Assembly (NCBI GenBank): GCA_963721405.1
Contig: CAVRJA010000005.1
Location: forward strand, 620,001-684,000
Source of the DNA: JAFNAG01 sp963721405
GTDB taxonomy: Bacteria; Acidobacteriota; UBA6911
Direction: 5' to 3'
DNA length: 64,000 nt
The notes under the pieces were generated by a model, which saw only the letters and a list, made by a program, of their open reading frames with translations, was not told the DNA's origin and searched no databases. Positions 9,511 to 17,954 of this stretch are shown piece after piece. The translations under genes were made by a program, and so were the position numbers. The first letter of the stretch is position 1. The number at the start of each line of letters is the position of its first letter.

Positions 9511-10232
9511 ACACTACGGAACCGGCTCAGGACGTCTGCCCCCGCTGCGGCGGGTCTGGCTGGGAGCGCATCGACGGCGGCGCCAGCGTTCGCCGTTGCG
9601 GGTGTCTGGATTCCGCCCGCGTCGATCGTCTGCTGGCGGATGCGCGCATCCCGAAACGTTATGAACACTGCGATCTCGAGTCGTACCTCCCGAATGATCC
9701 GACCCAGAAAAAAGCCAAGGCGGACGTGGTGCGCTTCCTGGCCAAGTATCCGCTGATCGACATCGGGTTGCTGTTTCTCGGCCCGTGCGGGGTCGGCAAG
9801 ACGCACCTGGCCGTGTCGATCCTCAAGCAGATCATGCTGGAGAGGGGCGACTGCGGCCTGTTTTACGATTTCCGCGACCTGCTGCGCGAGATCCAGGGGA
9901 GCTGGAATTCCGTGTCGCAGACCTCCGAACTGGAAGTCCTCCGGCCGGTGCTCATGGCCGACCTTCTCGTACTCGATGAACTGGGCGCCAACAAACCGAC
10001 CGAATGGGTGCGCGACACGATCGCGCACATCATCAACTGCCGCTACAACGACAAGAAACTGACTATCTTCACATCCAACTACGCGGATACCCCTTCGAAC
10101 CCGGGCGAAGAGAGCCTTACGGATCGCATCGGCGCGCGCCTGCGTTCGCGCCTGTACGAAATGTGCAAGGTGATCGACATCAAGGGGAAGGACTTCCGGC
10201 GCGAAATCAAACAGGCCAATTATCGATTCTGA
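9507..10232 (+). CDS. DnaC/IstB-like AAA+ ATPase with N-terminal Cys-rich motif
   Basis: A 241-residue ATP-binding protein of the DnaC/DnaI/IstB class, which load replicative helicase or assist IS21 transposases. The N-terminus carries a small cysteine motif (CPRCGGSG then CGC, residues ~11-32), a likely zinc ribbon. Walker A is GPCGVGKTHLA (~94-104), Walker B LLVLDELG (~155), and a sensor-like TIFTSNY and an arginine-finger-like IGARLRSRL follow. No istA transposase is adjacent, so a helicase-loader role is more likely than transposition. It overlaps the MBL gene by 4 nt and is followed by moxR after 2 nt, so it is probably in the same transcript. Confidence 0.82.
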   Translation: MNTTEPAQDVCPRCGGSGWERIDGGASVRRCGCLDSARVDRLLADARIPKRYEHCDLESYLPNDPTQKKAKADVVRFLAKYPLIDIGLLFLGPCGVGKTHLAVSILKQIMLERGDCGLFYDFRDLLREIQGSWNSVSQTSELEVLRPVLMADLLVLDELGANKPTEWVRDTIAHIINCRYNDKKLTIFTSNYADTPSNPGEESLTDRIGARLRSRLYEMCKVIDIKGKDFRREIKQANYRF

Positions 10233-10234
10233 CT

Positions 10235-11248
10235 ATGAATACTGCCGCCGACAACCTGACGCCGATCGTCAAAGAGGAAACCTTCTACCTGGAGCGCGTG
10301 CAGCAGGAGATCCAGAAACGGATCGTGGGTCAGACGCACCTGCTCGATTCGCTGATGATCGCCCTGCTGACTGGCGGCCATCTGCTGCTGGAAGGAGTTC
10401 CCGGCCTGGCCAAGACCCTCGCGGTCAAGAGCCTCGCGGAAGCGATTGATGTCACTTTCCGCCGCATCCAGTTCACGCCGGACCTGCTGCCGGCCGACCT
10501 GATCGGAACGATGGTGTTCGACCAGCGCAGCGGCGAATTTGTGCCGCGGCAGGGGCCCATTTTCACCAACCTCCTGCTTGCCGACGAAGTGAACAGGGCG
10601 CCGGCCAAGGTGCAGAGCGCCTTGCTCGAATGCATGCAGGAAAAGCAGGTCACGCTGGGGAAGGAAAGCTTCCGGCTGGCCGACCCCTTCATGGTGCTGG
10701 CCACGCAGAATCCGATCGAGCAGGAGGGAACCTACCCGCTGCCCGAGGCCCAGATGGATCGCTTTCTGCTGAAGATCATCCTCGGCTACCCGAATCGCAA
10801 AGAGGAACGCGAGATCATGAACCGCGTCAACTCGTCCGACGGCAGCGTCTACTTTCTTGCCGCGGAGGCCATTCCCCTGAAGAAGGTGCTCGTTCCGGAG
10901 CGGATCCTCCGCATGCGCCAGATCGCCTCTCAGATCTACATCGATGAGCGAGTCAAGACCTATATCCTGGACATCGTGTTCGCGAGCCGGAACCCCCAGG
11001 AGTACCAGCTGGACCTCGCGCGCTTGATCCGTTTCGGCGCCTCGCCTCGTGCCAGCATCGGCATCATGTGCGCTGCGCGCGCATATGCCTTTCTCAAAGG
11101 GCGCGGGTTCGTGATTCCCGACGACGTGAAGAAGGTGACGCCGGACGTCCTGCGCCACCGCATTCTGCTGACTTATGAGGCCGAGGCCGAAGGGATCCGT
11201 GCGGAAGACCTGGTCGAGCGCATCCTGCAAAAGGTTCCCGCCCCGTGA
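10235..11248 (+). CDS. MoxR family AAA+ ATPase
   Basis: A 337-residue MoxR-type AAA+ chaperone. Walker A is GVPGLAKT (residues 54-61), Walker B is LLLADEVNRAP, and sensor and polar motifs follow (LATQNPIEQEGTYPLPEAQ, DRFLLKI). MoxR proteins act with VWA/DUF58 proteins in maturation of envelope or metal-containing complexes. The start is the ATG at 10235, 2 nt after the ATPase gene; a longer open frame runs back to 10004 but only overlaps that gene. The expected partner, a DUF58 protein, is next on the same strand but separated by a 245-nt repeat element. The batA/batB-like VWA genes usually seen after it are absent. Confidence 0.93.
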   Translation: MNTAADNLTPIVKEETFYLERVQQEIQKRIVGQTHLLDSLMIALLTGGHLLLEGVPGLAKTLAVKSLAEAIDVTFRRIQFTPDLLPADLIGTMVFDQRSGEFVPRQGPIFTNLLLADEVNRAPAKVQSALLECMQEKQVTLGKESFRLADPFMVLATQNPIEQEGTYPLPEAQMDRFLLKIILGYPNRKEEREIMNRVNSSDGSVYFLAAEAIPLKKVLVPERILRMRQIASQIYIDERVKTYILDIVFASRNPQEYQLDLARLIRFGASPRASIGIMCAARAYAFLKGRGFVIPDDVKKVTPDVLRHRILLTYEAEAEGIRAEDLVERILQKVPAP

Positions 11249-11252
11249 ACGG

Positions 11253-11450
11253 CAGGAGTCAGAAGCCAGGAGTCAGGAGTCAGGAGCTAGGAGTCAGGAG
11301 TCAGGAGTCAGGAGCCAGGATTGGAAGTCGAATATGTAGCTTGATGGCGCAGAATTTCTGACTTATGTATGCCTTCCTGACAATGACCGGGATCAGTTCG
11401 ACTTCAGCACGTTTTTTCTTCTGACTCCTGACTCCTGGCTCCTGACTCCC
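11253..11450. repeat. Inverted pair of AGGAGTC heptamer tandem repeats (copy 2)
   Basis: The arm at 11253-11320 repeats AGGAGTC/AGGAGCC/AGGAGCT on plus; the arm at 11417-11450 is in the opposite orientation (GACTCCT, GGCTCCT). About 95 nt separate them, ending in a T-rich run (TTTTTTCTT) before the right arm. The element splits the moxR-DUF58 pair, which are usually adjacent, so it looks inserted. The loop sequence does not resemble that of the first copy at 4111-4411. Confidence 0.85.
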
Positions 11451-11494
11451 ATTTTGTTTCCCATCACGATGCAGTCACACGGACCGGGTTTTAT

Positions 11495-12376
11495 ATGGAA
11501 TTCGAAGCACTGATTGCGCGGGCAAGGCGGCTCGAACTCAAGAGCCGGTTCCTGGCCCGTTCACAGTACGCGGGTCTCTATCGCAGCGCCTTTCGCGGCC
11601 TGGGGATGGAGTTCGCGGACGTGCGCGAGTACTCGGATGGGGACGAGGTGCGGCTCATCGACTGGAACGTCTCCGCGCGGCACCAGTCCCTGTATGTGAA
11701 GCGCATGATCGAGGAGCGCGAGCGCAACGTGCTGCTGATCCTGGACACCTCCGGATCCCTGGGCTTTGGGACCATCGGGCGCACCAAATTCGACTTGCTG
11801 ATGGAGATTGCCGCGCTGCTGGCGCTCTCCGGCTTCTACGCGCGCGACCGTGTCAGCCTTGCGCTGATGCGGGCGGCGGTGGAATTGTTTGTCCCGGCGG
11901 CGAAGGGGTGGAACCACGCGGCGCGTCTTGTCCGGGAACTGGCATCCGCACGCCCCGGCGGCGCGGCGCCGGGGCTCGACCCGTTGTGGAACTTCGTCAA
12001 TTCCCCGGGAGTGCCCCGCAGCCTCGTGATTTTCCTGACCGACTTGCAGGCGCCGCTGCAGCCCAGTCACAGTTTCTCCGCTGCCTGCCGCAAACATGAG
12101 ATGGTCTTCGTCCTGGCATCGGATCCCAGGGAATGGAGCCTCCCCGGCGTCGGCCGCATCCGTATGCGGCATCCCGAGACGGGAGAGATCAGGCTCGTCA
12201 GCACACGACGCGCGGAGATTCGCCGGGAGTATGAGAAGAATGCCGGGTTGAAGATCGAAGGAATCAGGCGGATGCTGCGCAACAGCGGCGTGGACTGGGT
12301 CGAAGTGAGCACCGGCGCAAGCTATGAATCCTCACTGCGCCGTTTCCTGCAGGAGCGCGCCACCCGCCGCCGTTGA
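11495..12376 (+). CDS. DUF58 domain-containing protein (MoxR partner)
   Basis: A 293-residue protein with the DUF58 signature REYSDGDEVRLIDWNVSARHQ (about residues 45-65), followed by a VWA-like fold with LLILDTSGSL near residue 80, a MIDAS-type DxSGS. DUF58 proteins almost always pair with MoxR ATPases and are thought to recruit substrates to them. No transmembrane segment is evident, so it is probably cytoplasmic. The start is the ATG at 11495, without a strong ribosome site. The gene is the last on plus before a long repeat-filled gap. Confidence 0.9.
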   Translation: MEFEALIARARRLELKSRFLARSQYAGLYRSAFRGLGMEFADVREYSDGDEVRLIDWNVSARHQSLYVKRMIEERERNVLLILDTSGSLGFGTIGRTKFDLLMEIAALLALSGFYARDRVSLALMRAAVELFVPAAKGWNHAARLVRELASARPGGAAPGLDPLWNFVNSPGVPRSLVIFLTDLQAPLQPSHSFSAACRKHEMVFVLASDPREWSLPGVGRIRMRHPETGEIRLVSTRRAEIRREYEKNAGLKIEGIRRMLRNSGVDWVEVSTGASYESSLRRFLQERATRRR

Positions 12377-13357
12377 CTTCCTTGCAGCGGAACTCACGAA
12401 GCGGCGCGACCACATCGAAAAAGCCGTAGGGGTGTGATTGGAGACCGGGCTGAAGAGGGTGTTCAACGGCTGAGATGTCAGCCGAGAAGAGCCGCGAACC
12501 GCTGGCAGTGCATTCAAATTCTTTTTGTTGAGTCCCACTTCCGATTGCACCCTCTCGCATCTTTGCTGATCCCGGATTGTGCCGGCGGGACGCCTAATGC
12601 CGCATACTTTTTCTAAAATTCCGTTCTTGCATACGAATTACCATTTTGGCTCGTGGACCTGGACGTGGTCGCGGCACAGGTTTCTGAGGTGCTGGGACTT
12701 ACTAATCAGTCTGTAAGTAAGCAGACACGGCGAAGGCACAGGCTGTGCCCCATAAACGCTGAAAACTCGAACCGCGAAGACCCGAAGAGCGCAAAGAAGC
12801 CGATGACACCGCAACGCGGCATGAGCTCAGCAGATATCTTCGCGCTCTTTGCGGTCTTCGCGGTTCGTTTTGTTTTTGCGCCTTATGTCTACCTACCAAT
12901 GAACTGATTACTAACGGAGCACCTTTAATCACGTCCACGTCCAAGTCCAGGTCCAGGTTTATGTCGAGGTCCAAGATTCCTGCATTTTGCTCGCCCCTCT
13001 TTTTGCAAAAAGTATGCGGCATTAGGCGGGACGCCGGCGCTCTCGGGCCGAGGGAATGCTCATGAGGCCCGAAGGGCCGGAATTCAATAGGCCCGGCCGT
13101 CAGGCCGGGATAAGAGTGGCGCAGAGTTGAGCGCCGAAGGTGCGGCGCAAGAGTGCCTGCCAAAACGCAAAAAGGAACTTGACAGTCCACCTCAGATGTC
13201 TTCGGGCCTGGAATCAGCACTGAGTCAACCGTTGGACACCCTCTGAAGCCCGGGGCCACAGAGGGCTGCTCTCAGAAATTGAATGTGGCCACGGGCACGA
13301 AATGCTCGAAAGGGCCGGTTTCGAGTATTGCGTGCTTTCGTGGTTCCGATTGCGGGG
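12377..13357. repeat. Gene-free ~980 bp of nested inverted repeats between DUF58 and ssb
   Basis: No gene is supported here. Five inverted-repeat pairs are nested: 12445-12469 with 13229-13253 (25 nt, 2 mismatches); 12591-12612 with 13007-13028 (22 nt, exact); a GTCCAN arm at 12653-12670 with its opposite at 12931-12975; 12699-12727 with 12887-12916 (imperfect); and 12761-12799 with 12838-12872 (degenerate CGAAGAGCG-like repeats). A REP-like element at 13063-13160 lies between the outermost and second layers on the right. The genes on both sides converge on this region. Confidence 0.8.
13063..13160. repeat. REP-like palindromic element, copy 1
   Basis: Contains GAGGCCCGAAGGGCCGG, then a short AT stretch, then GCCCGGCCGTCAGGCCGGG, then a GCGCCGAAGGTGCGGCG-type hairpin. 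The same order of three small hairpins occurs at 34184-34272, with ~80 percent identity by eye. REP elements of this kind are known to be mobilised by RAYT transposases, but no such gene is in the window. Confidence 0.7.
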
Positions 13358-13819
13358 CTAAAACGGGATGTCGTCGTCGGTGATTTCGACGTCGGCGAGG
13401 CCTGGAGACGCCGCTTGATCGGACTCAGGCGCTGCACGGCGCGCAGGCGCACCGGACGCGCCGGCGCCGCCAGCCTCCATCCCCTCGGGCCGGCTGCCGA
13501 GCAGCACCAACTGGTTGGCGATGATTTCCGTGGTGCGGCGCTTGTTGCCGTCCTTGTCATCCCAGTCGCGCGTGCGAATCCGACCTTCGAGGTAGACCTG
13601 GCGCCCCTTGACGAGGTAGCGTTTGGCGAGATCCGCCAGCTTGTTCCAGGCCACGATGTTGTGCCACTCGGTGCGTTCCTGACGCGTGCCGCCCTTGTCC
13701 GTCCAGAACTCGCTGGTGGCGAGGCTGAAATTCGCGACCGGGGAACCGTCCGGAGTGTATCGGATCTCCGGATCCTTGCCGAGGCGGCCGATGAGCATGA
13801 CCTTGTTCAGCGAACTCAT
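13358..13819 (-). CDS. ssb: Single-stranded DNA-binding protein
   Basis: A 153-residue SSB that protects single-stranded DNA and recruits repair and replication partners. The OB-fold start is typical (MSSLNKVMLIGRLGKDPEIRYT), as are FSLATSEFW and the later YLEGRIRTRDW. A Gly/Ala-rich linker leads to the acidic tip DDDIPF, the conserved partner-binding tail. It follows ybgF on the same strand by 11 nt, with a good ribosome site (AAGGGAAAAG). Expression downstream of tol-pal genes is unusual, but the identity is clear. Confidence 0.97.
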   Translation of the reverse strand: MSSLNKVMLIGRLGKDPEIRYTPDGSPVANFSLATSEFWTDKGGTRQERTEWHNIVAWNKLADLAKRYLVKGRQVYLEGRIRTRDWDDKDGNKRRTTEIIANQLVLLGSRPEGMEAGGAGASGAPARRAAPESDQAASPGLADVEITDDDIPF

Positions 13820-13830
13820 ACTTTTCCCTT

Positions 13831-14703
13831 TCAGTGTGCGTTGAGGACCGGGGATTTGCGCTTGACGGGAGGCTTCGGCAGCTTGGCCGGATCGATGCCC
13901 AGCTTCTCCAGTTCCTGCTTGGCGAGGCTGGCTTCCGGCGCCGTGGAATACTTTTCGAGCACGGCCCTGAAGTCGGCCACGGCGACGTCTTTCTGCTGCA
14001 GCATCAGCTCCGCCTTGGCCCGTTTGTAGAGCGCGCTTGGAACCTTGGCTCCCGATGCATAGTTGGTCACCACTTTGCCGAAGGCGGCGATCGCATCCAG
14101 ATACTTCTTGCTGTTGTAGTACGCCTCGCCGATGTTGTACTGCGCGTCATCGGCTCTTTCGTTGGTGGGGAAATCCTGGAGAAAAGCGGTAAAGCCTTCG
14201 ATGGAAAGGGTGAAATTTCCCTGGATGAGATCGTTGTACGCCTCGTTGTAGATCTGGTCGGCCGAAAGCGCCAGAGTATCCGGGTTGTCGCCCGCGGTCT
14301 GGAAGAGGCGCTGCGTGATCGGCTTGGACTGCACCTTCAGGTCCGCGATCTGCTGGGCAAGTGCTGAGATCCGCGTGTTCGCGTCGTCCATTTTGCCCGA
14401 CAGGTTCTTGACCTCCTGCAGCAGGGCCTGCTGAGTCGAGTTGTCGCCGGAAGACTGTGTTTCGAGCGTGGTGGAGATGCGGCCGAGGACCAGCGACGAC
14501 TTTCCCACCTGGTCGTTGAGCTGAACGACGAGGCTCTTCAGGCCTTCGGTGCGCTCGGTGATGGTCTTCTCGAGCATGCTGATCTGGTTCTTGAGCGCCA
14601 GGACATCCGCCTGCAGGCGCATGATTTCCTCTTTAGTGCCGGCGCTGGCCGAGGACGCGACACCCAACATTACGATAAAAAATAACTGGGCTATTCGCTT
14701 CAT
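13831..14703 (-). CDS. ybgF: Tol-Pal system protein YbgF/CpoB
   Basis: A 290-residue periplasmic protein that coordinates Tol-Pal function with peptidoglycan synthesis. It has a signal peptide (about residues 1-21, ending ASSASAG), a long coiled coil (about 25-110, rich in Leu heptads), and C-terminal TPR units starting near residue 150 (IYNEAYNDLIQGNFTLSIEGF, NIGEAYYNSKKYLDAIAAFGKV). This order is characteristic of CpoB. The ribosome site GGGAGG is ~8 nt before ATG. An intrinsic terminator after pal (14773-14814) separates it from the upstream tol genes, so it may have its own promoter. Confidence 0.9.
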   Translation of the reverse strand: MKRIAQLFFIVMLGVASSASAGTKEEIMRLQADVLALKNQISMLEKTITERTEGLKSLVVQLNDQVGKSSLVLGRISTTLETQSSGDNSTQQALLQEVKNLSGKMDDANTRISALAQQIADLKVQSKPITQRLFQTAGDNPDTLALSADQIYNEAYNDLIQGNFTLSIEGFTAFLQDFPTNERADDAQYNIGEAYYNSKKYLDAIAAFGKVVTNYASGAKVPSALYKRAKAELMLQQKDVAVADFRAVLEKYSTAPEASLAKQELEKLGIDPAKLPKPPVKRKSPVLNAH

Positions 14704-14772
14704 GGGATGATCCTCCCGAATATTTCCGATTGCATTATTTCACAGCCGATCCAGGGCTTCAATCGGCCGGGC

Positions 14773-14814
14773 AAAAAAAGGCCGGCGCCGGATGCCCGGC
14801 ATGGGCAGCCGGCC
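14773..14814 (-). terminator. Intrinsic terminator after pal
   Basis: On the minus strand, just past the pal stop, GGCCGGC and GCCGGCC (14808-14814 and 14780-14786) pair, with a GC-rich loop that can fold further. Seven T residues (14779-14773) follow immediately. It lies between pal and ybgF. Confidence 0.75.
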
Positions 14815-14839
14815 GTTTCCTGCGGCTCGGGTCGGAAAA

Positions 14840-15607
14840 TCAGCGCATGACGATGTGTGCGCGCCGGTTCTGTTTCCAGGATTCTTCGTCGTGACCGGTC
14901 GCGAACGGCTTTTCTTCGCCAAAGGTAATGGTGTCGATGCGCGAGGCGTCGATTCCCTGGGCTACCAGGAACTCTTTCGCCGCGTTGGCGCGCTTGTCGC
15001 CGAGGGCGAGGTTGTACGCCTCCGATCCGCGCTCATCGCAATGACCTTCGATGGTGATTCGCATGCCGGCCCGCTCCTTGAATACGCGCGCGTCCTCGAT
15101 CAGGATCTGGCGGGCATCGTCGCGGATGCTGTAACTGTCGTAGTCGAAAAACGCGTCCTTGACGTACTGCGAGAAGATCTCGGCGTCGCTGAGCGGACGC
15201 TCGACCGGGGGAACGACTCCTGACGGGGCGCTCACGGTGACGCGGGTTTCACTGGTCGCCCTCCCGCCGGGACCCGTGGCCGTGGCGCGGAACGTTGTAG
15301 AAGAAGTCGGGCTTAACGTCCGGCTCCCGTTGGCTTCCACCGTTCCAATGCCGCCGTCAATCGTCACCTCGGTTGCATTGGTGGTGCGCCAGGAGAGGGT
15401 CGTCGACTGGCCGCTCTCAATCGCCGTCGGCGACGCGGTCAAGGTGATCGTCGGGGCAGGAGGCGCGGGTGTCACCTCGGTCGGCTGAGGGGGAGGCGTC
15501 GCAGCCGGCGGCGGTGCGGCCACCTTCTTCGCGCAGCCCGTCCCCGTAACGGCGATGCCAACCAGAAGAAGAGCGATCAGGGCTAGCGGGTATGGAGATT
15601 TTCTCAT
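14840..15607 (-). CDS. pal: Peptidoglycan-associated lipoprotein Pal with an inserted Ig-like domain
   Basis: A 255-residue outer-membrane lipoprotein that ties the outer membrane to peptidoglycan. It has a signal peptide with Cys25 (GTGCAKK; lipobox not ideal), a Pro-rich linker (26-48), an Ig-like/PKD-like beta domain (about 49-128: ITLTASPTAIESGQSTTLSW, TSETRVTVSAP), and a C-terminal OmpA domain (about 145-255: AFFDYDSYSIRDDA, IEGHCDERGSEAYNLALG, KQNRRAHIVMR). The peptidoglycan-binding Asp/Arg residues are present. The Ig-like insertion makes it ~80 residues longer than the enterobacterial protein. SD AAGGAGG is ~8 nt upstream. Confidence 0.93.
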   Translation of the reverse strand: MRKSPYPLALIALLLVGIAVTGTGCAKKVAAPPPAATPPPQPTEVTPAPPAPTITLTASPTAIESGQSTTLSWRTTNATEVTIDGGIGTVEANGSRTLSPTSSTTFRATATGPGGRATSETRVTVSAPSGVVPPVERPLSDAEIFSQYVKDAFFDYDSYSIRDDARQILIEDARVFKERAGMRITIEGHCDERGSEAYNLALGDKRANAAKEFLVAQGIDASRIDTITFGEEKPFATGHDEESWKQNRRAHIVMR

Positions 15608-15720
15608 GAAATGGGCCTCCTTCTTTTGCAGGATTGAATATCAATTTCGTGCTCTTGTGCGGTTAGGGTACTTCCCTCAATACCGCTTTGTACTATAGCA
15701 CACGCTCATTTGCGGCCGTG

Positions 15721-15751
15721 AAAAAACGACGGACGCCGGGAACATCCGGCG
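15721..15751 (-). terminator. Possible weak terminator after tolB
   Basis: On the minus strand CGCCGG and CCGGCG form a 6-bp stem (15734-15751), followed 7 nt later by TTTTTT (15726-15721). The spacing is longer than in a classic intrinsic terminator. Confidence 0.35.
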
Positions 15752-15758
15752 GGAATCT

Positions 15759-17095
15759 TCAATTGCGCTTATAGCCGCCCCATGCCGGACAGGTGTTGGC
15801 GCCCTGGCTGGTCACCATGCGCAGTTCGGGATTGTTGGTGTCTGCCAACATGATGAAGATCTGCTCGCTGCCGGTCCGGTTGGACTGGAAGGCGATGTGC
15901 CGCCCGTCGGGCGCCCAGGACGGGCACTCGTTGCTCCCCGAATCGCTCGTCAACTGGCGTATCTGCCCGCTGCTCACCTCCGCGATGTAGATGTCGTAGT
16001 TCTCGGCCTGGCGCGGTTTCCAGTGAAAGGCGATCCAGCGTCCGTCGGGAGACCAGGAGGGCCAGTCGGCGTCCCCCCCTCCTTCACGATGCGGCGCACG
16101 TTGGCGCCGTCCGTGTCGGAGATGTAGATCTGGGGCGTGCCGTCGCGATTCGAGATGAAGGCAATCTGATTGCCGGAAGGGGCCCACGTGGGAGTCGTGT
16201 TGATGGAGCCGCTGTTGGTGATGTTGCGCCGGTCCGATCCGTCCAGTTTGGAGATGTAAATGTCGGTGTTGCCCCGCGGGCTGCGCATGGCAAAGGCCAG
16301 CCGGTTGCCGTCGGGTGCGATCGACGGCGTTGATGCCAGCGTGTTGAACATCGGGAACGGCAGGCGCGACCCGTCCAGATAGGAGTAGATGTTGATTTCA
16401 GGCTTGCCGGTTCGATAGCTGATGAACGCAAGCTTCGAGTTGTCCGGGGACCATGATGGAAAGAGATTCAGCGAGCCGTTGCGGGTGAAGGCGCGCTGAT
16501 CGTTCCCGTCATAGTCCATCACGTAGACTTCTTTCGCCCCGCCGCGGCGGGACGTGTAGGCGATCTTCGTGGAGGCGATCCCGCGCGAAGCGCCCGCCGT
16601 CAGCTTGTTGACGATTTCGTCGGCCCAGCGGTGCGCAATCGAGCGCACCTGATCGGTGTCGCCTTTGATCCCCAGGCCGAAGCCCATCGACCGCTGCTTC
16701 ATGTCGAAGATTCTCAATTGCGCGCTCAGGATGCCGCCGTCGATCTCCATGCTGCCGGCCGTGAGGAAACTCAATCGGAAGGGAAGCGCGCTCCAGGCGT
16801 CGTAATTGACATCCTCAGGCCGAACGATCGGCTGCATCGGGTAAAAACTCCTGCCCGCCATCGTGAAATACCCGGAGAATTTCAGATCCGCCCACAAAAC
16901 CTCATTGAAGATCTTCAGCGTCGGGGCGAGTTCGGCGGCCTGTTCGGACCTGAGCGGCTGCACATCCGGCGCGGCGAGAATCAGTTCTTCCCCCGCCGAA
17001 GGACGTATGATGATTTGAGGATAGCCTGGGACGCCCAGGGAGGGGAGAGCGATCAAAAGAAGCAGGGCGGTCAAAAGCAGTTGTCTCGAATGCAT
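15759..17095 (-). pseudogene. tolB: tolB with a single-base frameshift in a G homopolymer
   Basis: TolB is the periplasmic beta-propeller of the Tol-Pal complex. The N-terminal frame starts at ATG 17095 with a strong AAGGAG site and a signal peptide, then a TolB_N domain (YPQIIIRPSAGE) and PD40 blades (FPSWSPDNSKLAFIS, TPTWAPSGNQIAFIS). At 16073-16079 seven C on plus (seven G on the coding strand) break the frame: upstream reads IVKEGG, and the continuation DADWPSWSPDG, the last blades and CPAWGGYKRN lie in another frame ending at 15759. One extra G would restore a 445-residue protein. In an otherwise intact cluster a sequencing error is the likeliest cause; homopolymer slippage in the cell is possible. 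Confidence 0.85.
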
Positions 17096-17119
17096 CTCAC
17101 TCCTTAATGGTATGGGTGT

Positions 17120-17944
17120 TCATTTGTCAGGTGGATAGACAAACTGGCATAGGAACTGCAACGGCTGGCCGCGCAATGCCGGCGGCGGCTCCAGCAGCGG
17201 GTTTGACGCCAGGATCGCCCTCTCCGCCGTGCGGTCCAGGTCGTCGTTTCCGGATGACTTTTCCTTCTTGATTTCAGATATGCGGCCTCGTGCGTCCACC
17301 ATGAAGCTGTAGACAATTTCGATCCGCTGCTGGATTCCGATCGGCTTGCTCCAGTTGCTGCTTACCCGCCTTTCCACCGACTGTGCATACCAGGAGTCGA
17401 ACAGCCCGCCGGTGCCGGAACCAATCGATACGCCGCTGCCACCGCCGATTCCCCCGCCGCTCCCGCCGCTCATTCCACCCGCCCCGCCCGCGCCCTTTTC
17501 GCCAGCAACCGGAATGACGCCGGCAGCCGGAGCCGGAACAGGCTTTGCGGACTTTGCAGAAGGCGGTTCGGCGGTCTTTTTTCTGCTCTTGGAGGCAGCA
17601 TCTGGTATCGGGATCGCCTTGGTTTCTGCTTCCTTCTTGACTTCTTTCTTGGCGGGCTTCTCAATGGGCGGCGCTGGAGGCACCGGACTGGTTGCCGGCT
17701 TGATCAGACCCGCGCCTCCCCCGAGATCATCGGCAACGCCGACCGCATAGCTTTCGCCGCCGGCGCCCCCGCCGGGACCGGTCCCGATGGTGATCGGCGT
17801 CGATTTCGACACGAGGAAGGGCGCCAGCAGGAGGAATGCCAGAAATAGCCCATGGAGGGCGATCGAGGCGATAAACGCCCGCCCGTAGCGCTCCTCGATG
17901 AGCGGCAGATCGAGCAGGGTTCCTCGCACGGGCGTATGTTCCAT
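17120..17944 (-). CDS. TonB/TolA-like energy-transducing protein
   Basis: A 274-residue inner-membrane protein in the TolA position of the cluster. One transmembrane segment (about residues 20-42, FIASIALHGLFLAFLLLAPF) is followed by a Gly-rich stretch, a Pro/Lys/Ala-rich periplasmic spacer (EKPAKKEVKKEAETK) and a second Gly-rich segment. The C-terminal TonB_C-like domain carries SWYAQSVERRVSSNW, IVYSFMVDARGRISE and FLCQFVYP. It probably couples TolQR motion to TolB/Pal. I start at ATG 17944, just after the tolR stop; the longer frame to 17977 would overlap tolR. Confidence 0.85.
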   Translation of the reverse strand: MEHTPVRGTLLDLPLIEERYGRAFIASIALHGLFLAFLLLAPFLVSKSTPITIGTGPGGGAGGESYAVGVADDLGGGAGLIKPATSPVPPAPPIEKPAKKEVKKEAETKAIPIPDAASKSRKKTAEPPSAKSAKPVPAPAAGVIPVAGEKGAGGAGGMSGGSGGGIGGGSGVSIGSGTGGLFDSWYAQSVERRVSSNWSKPIGIQQRIEIVYSFMVDARGRISEIKKEKSSGNDDLDRTAERAILASNPLLEPPPALRGQPLQFLCQFVYPPDK

Positions 17945-17954
17945 GACGGCCGGG

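Noticed and set aside
9507..10232. An IS21 element based on the IstB-like ATPase
   Set aside because: No IstA transposase or terminal repeats flank the gene, and it is tightly coupled to its neighbours.
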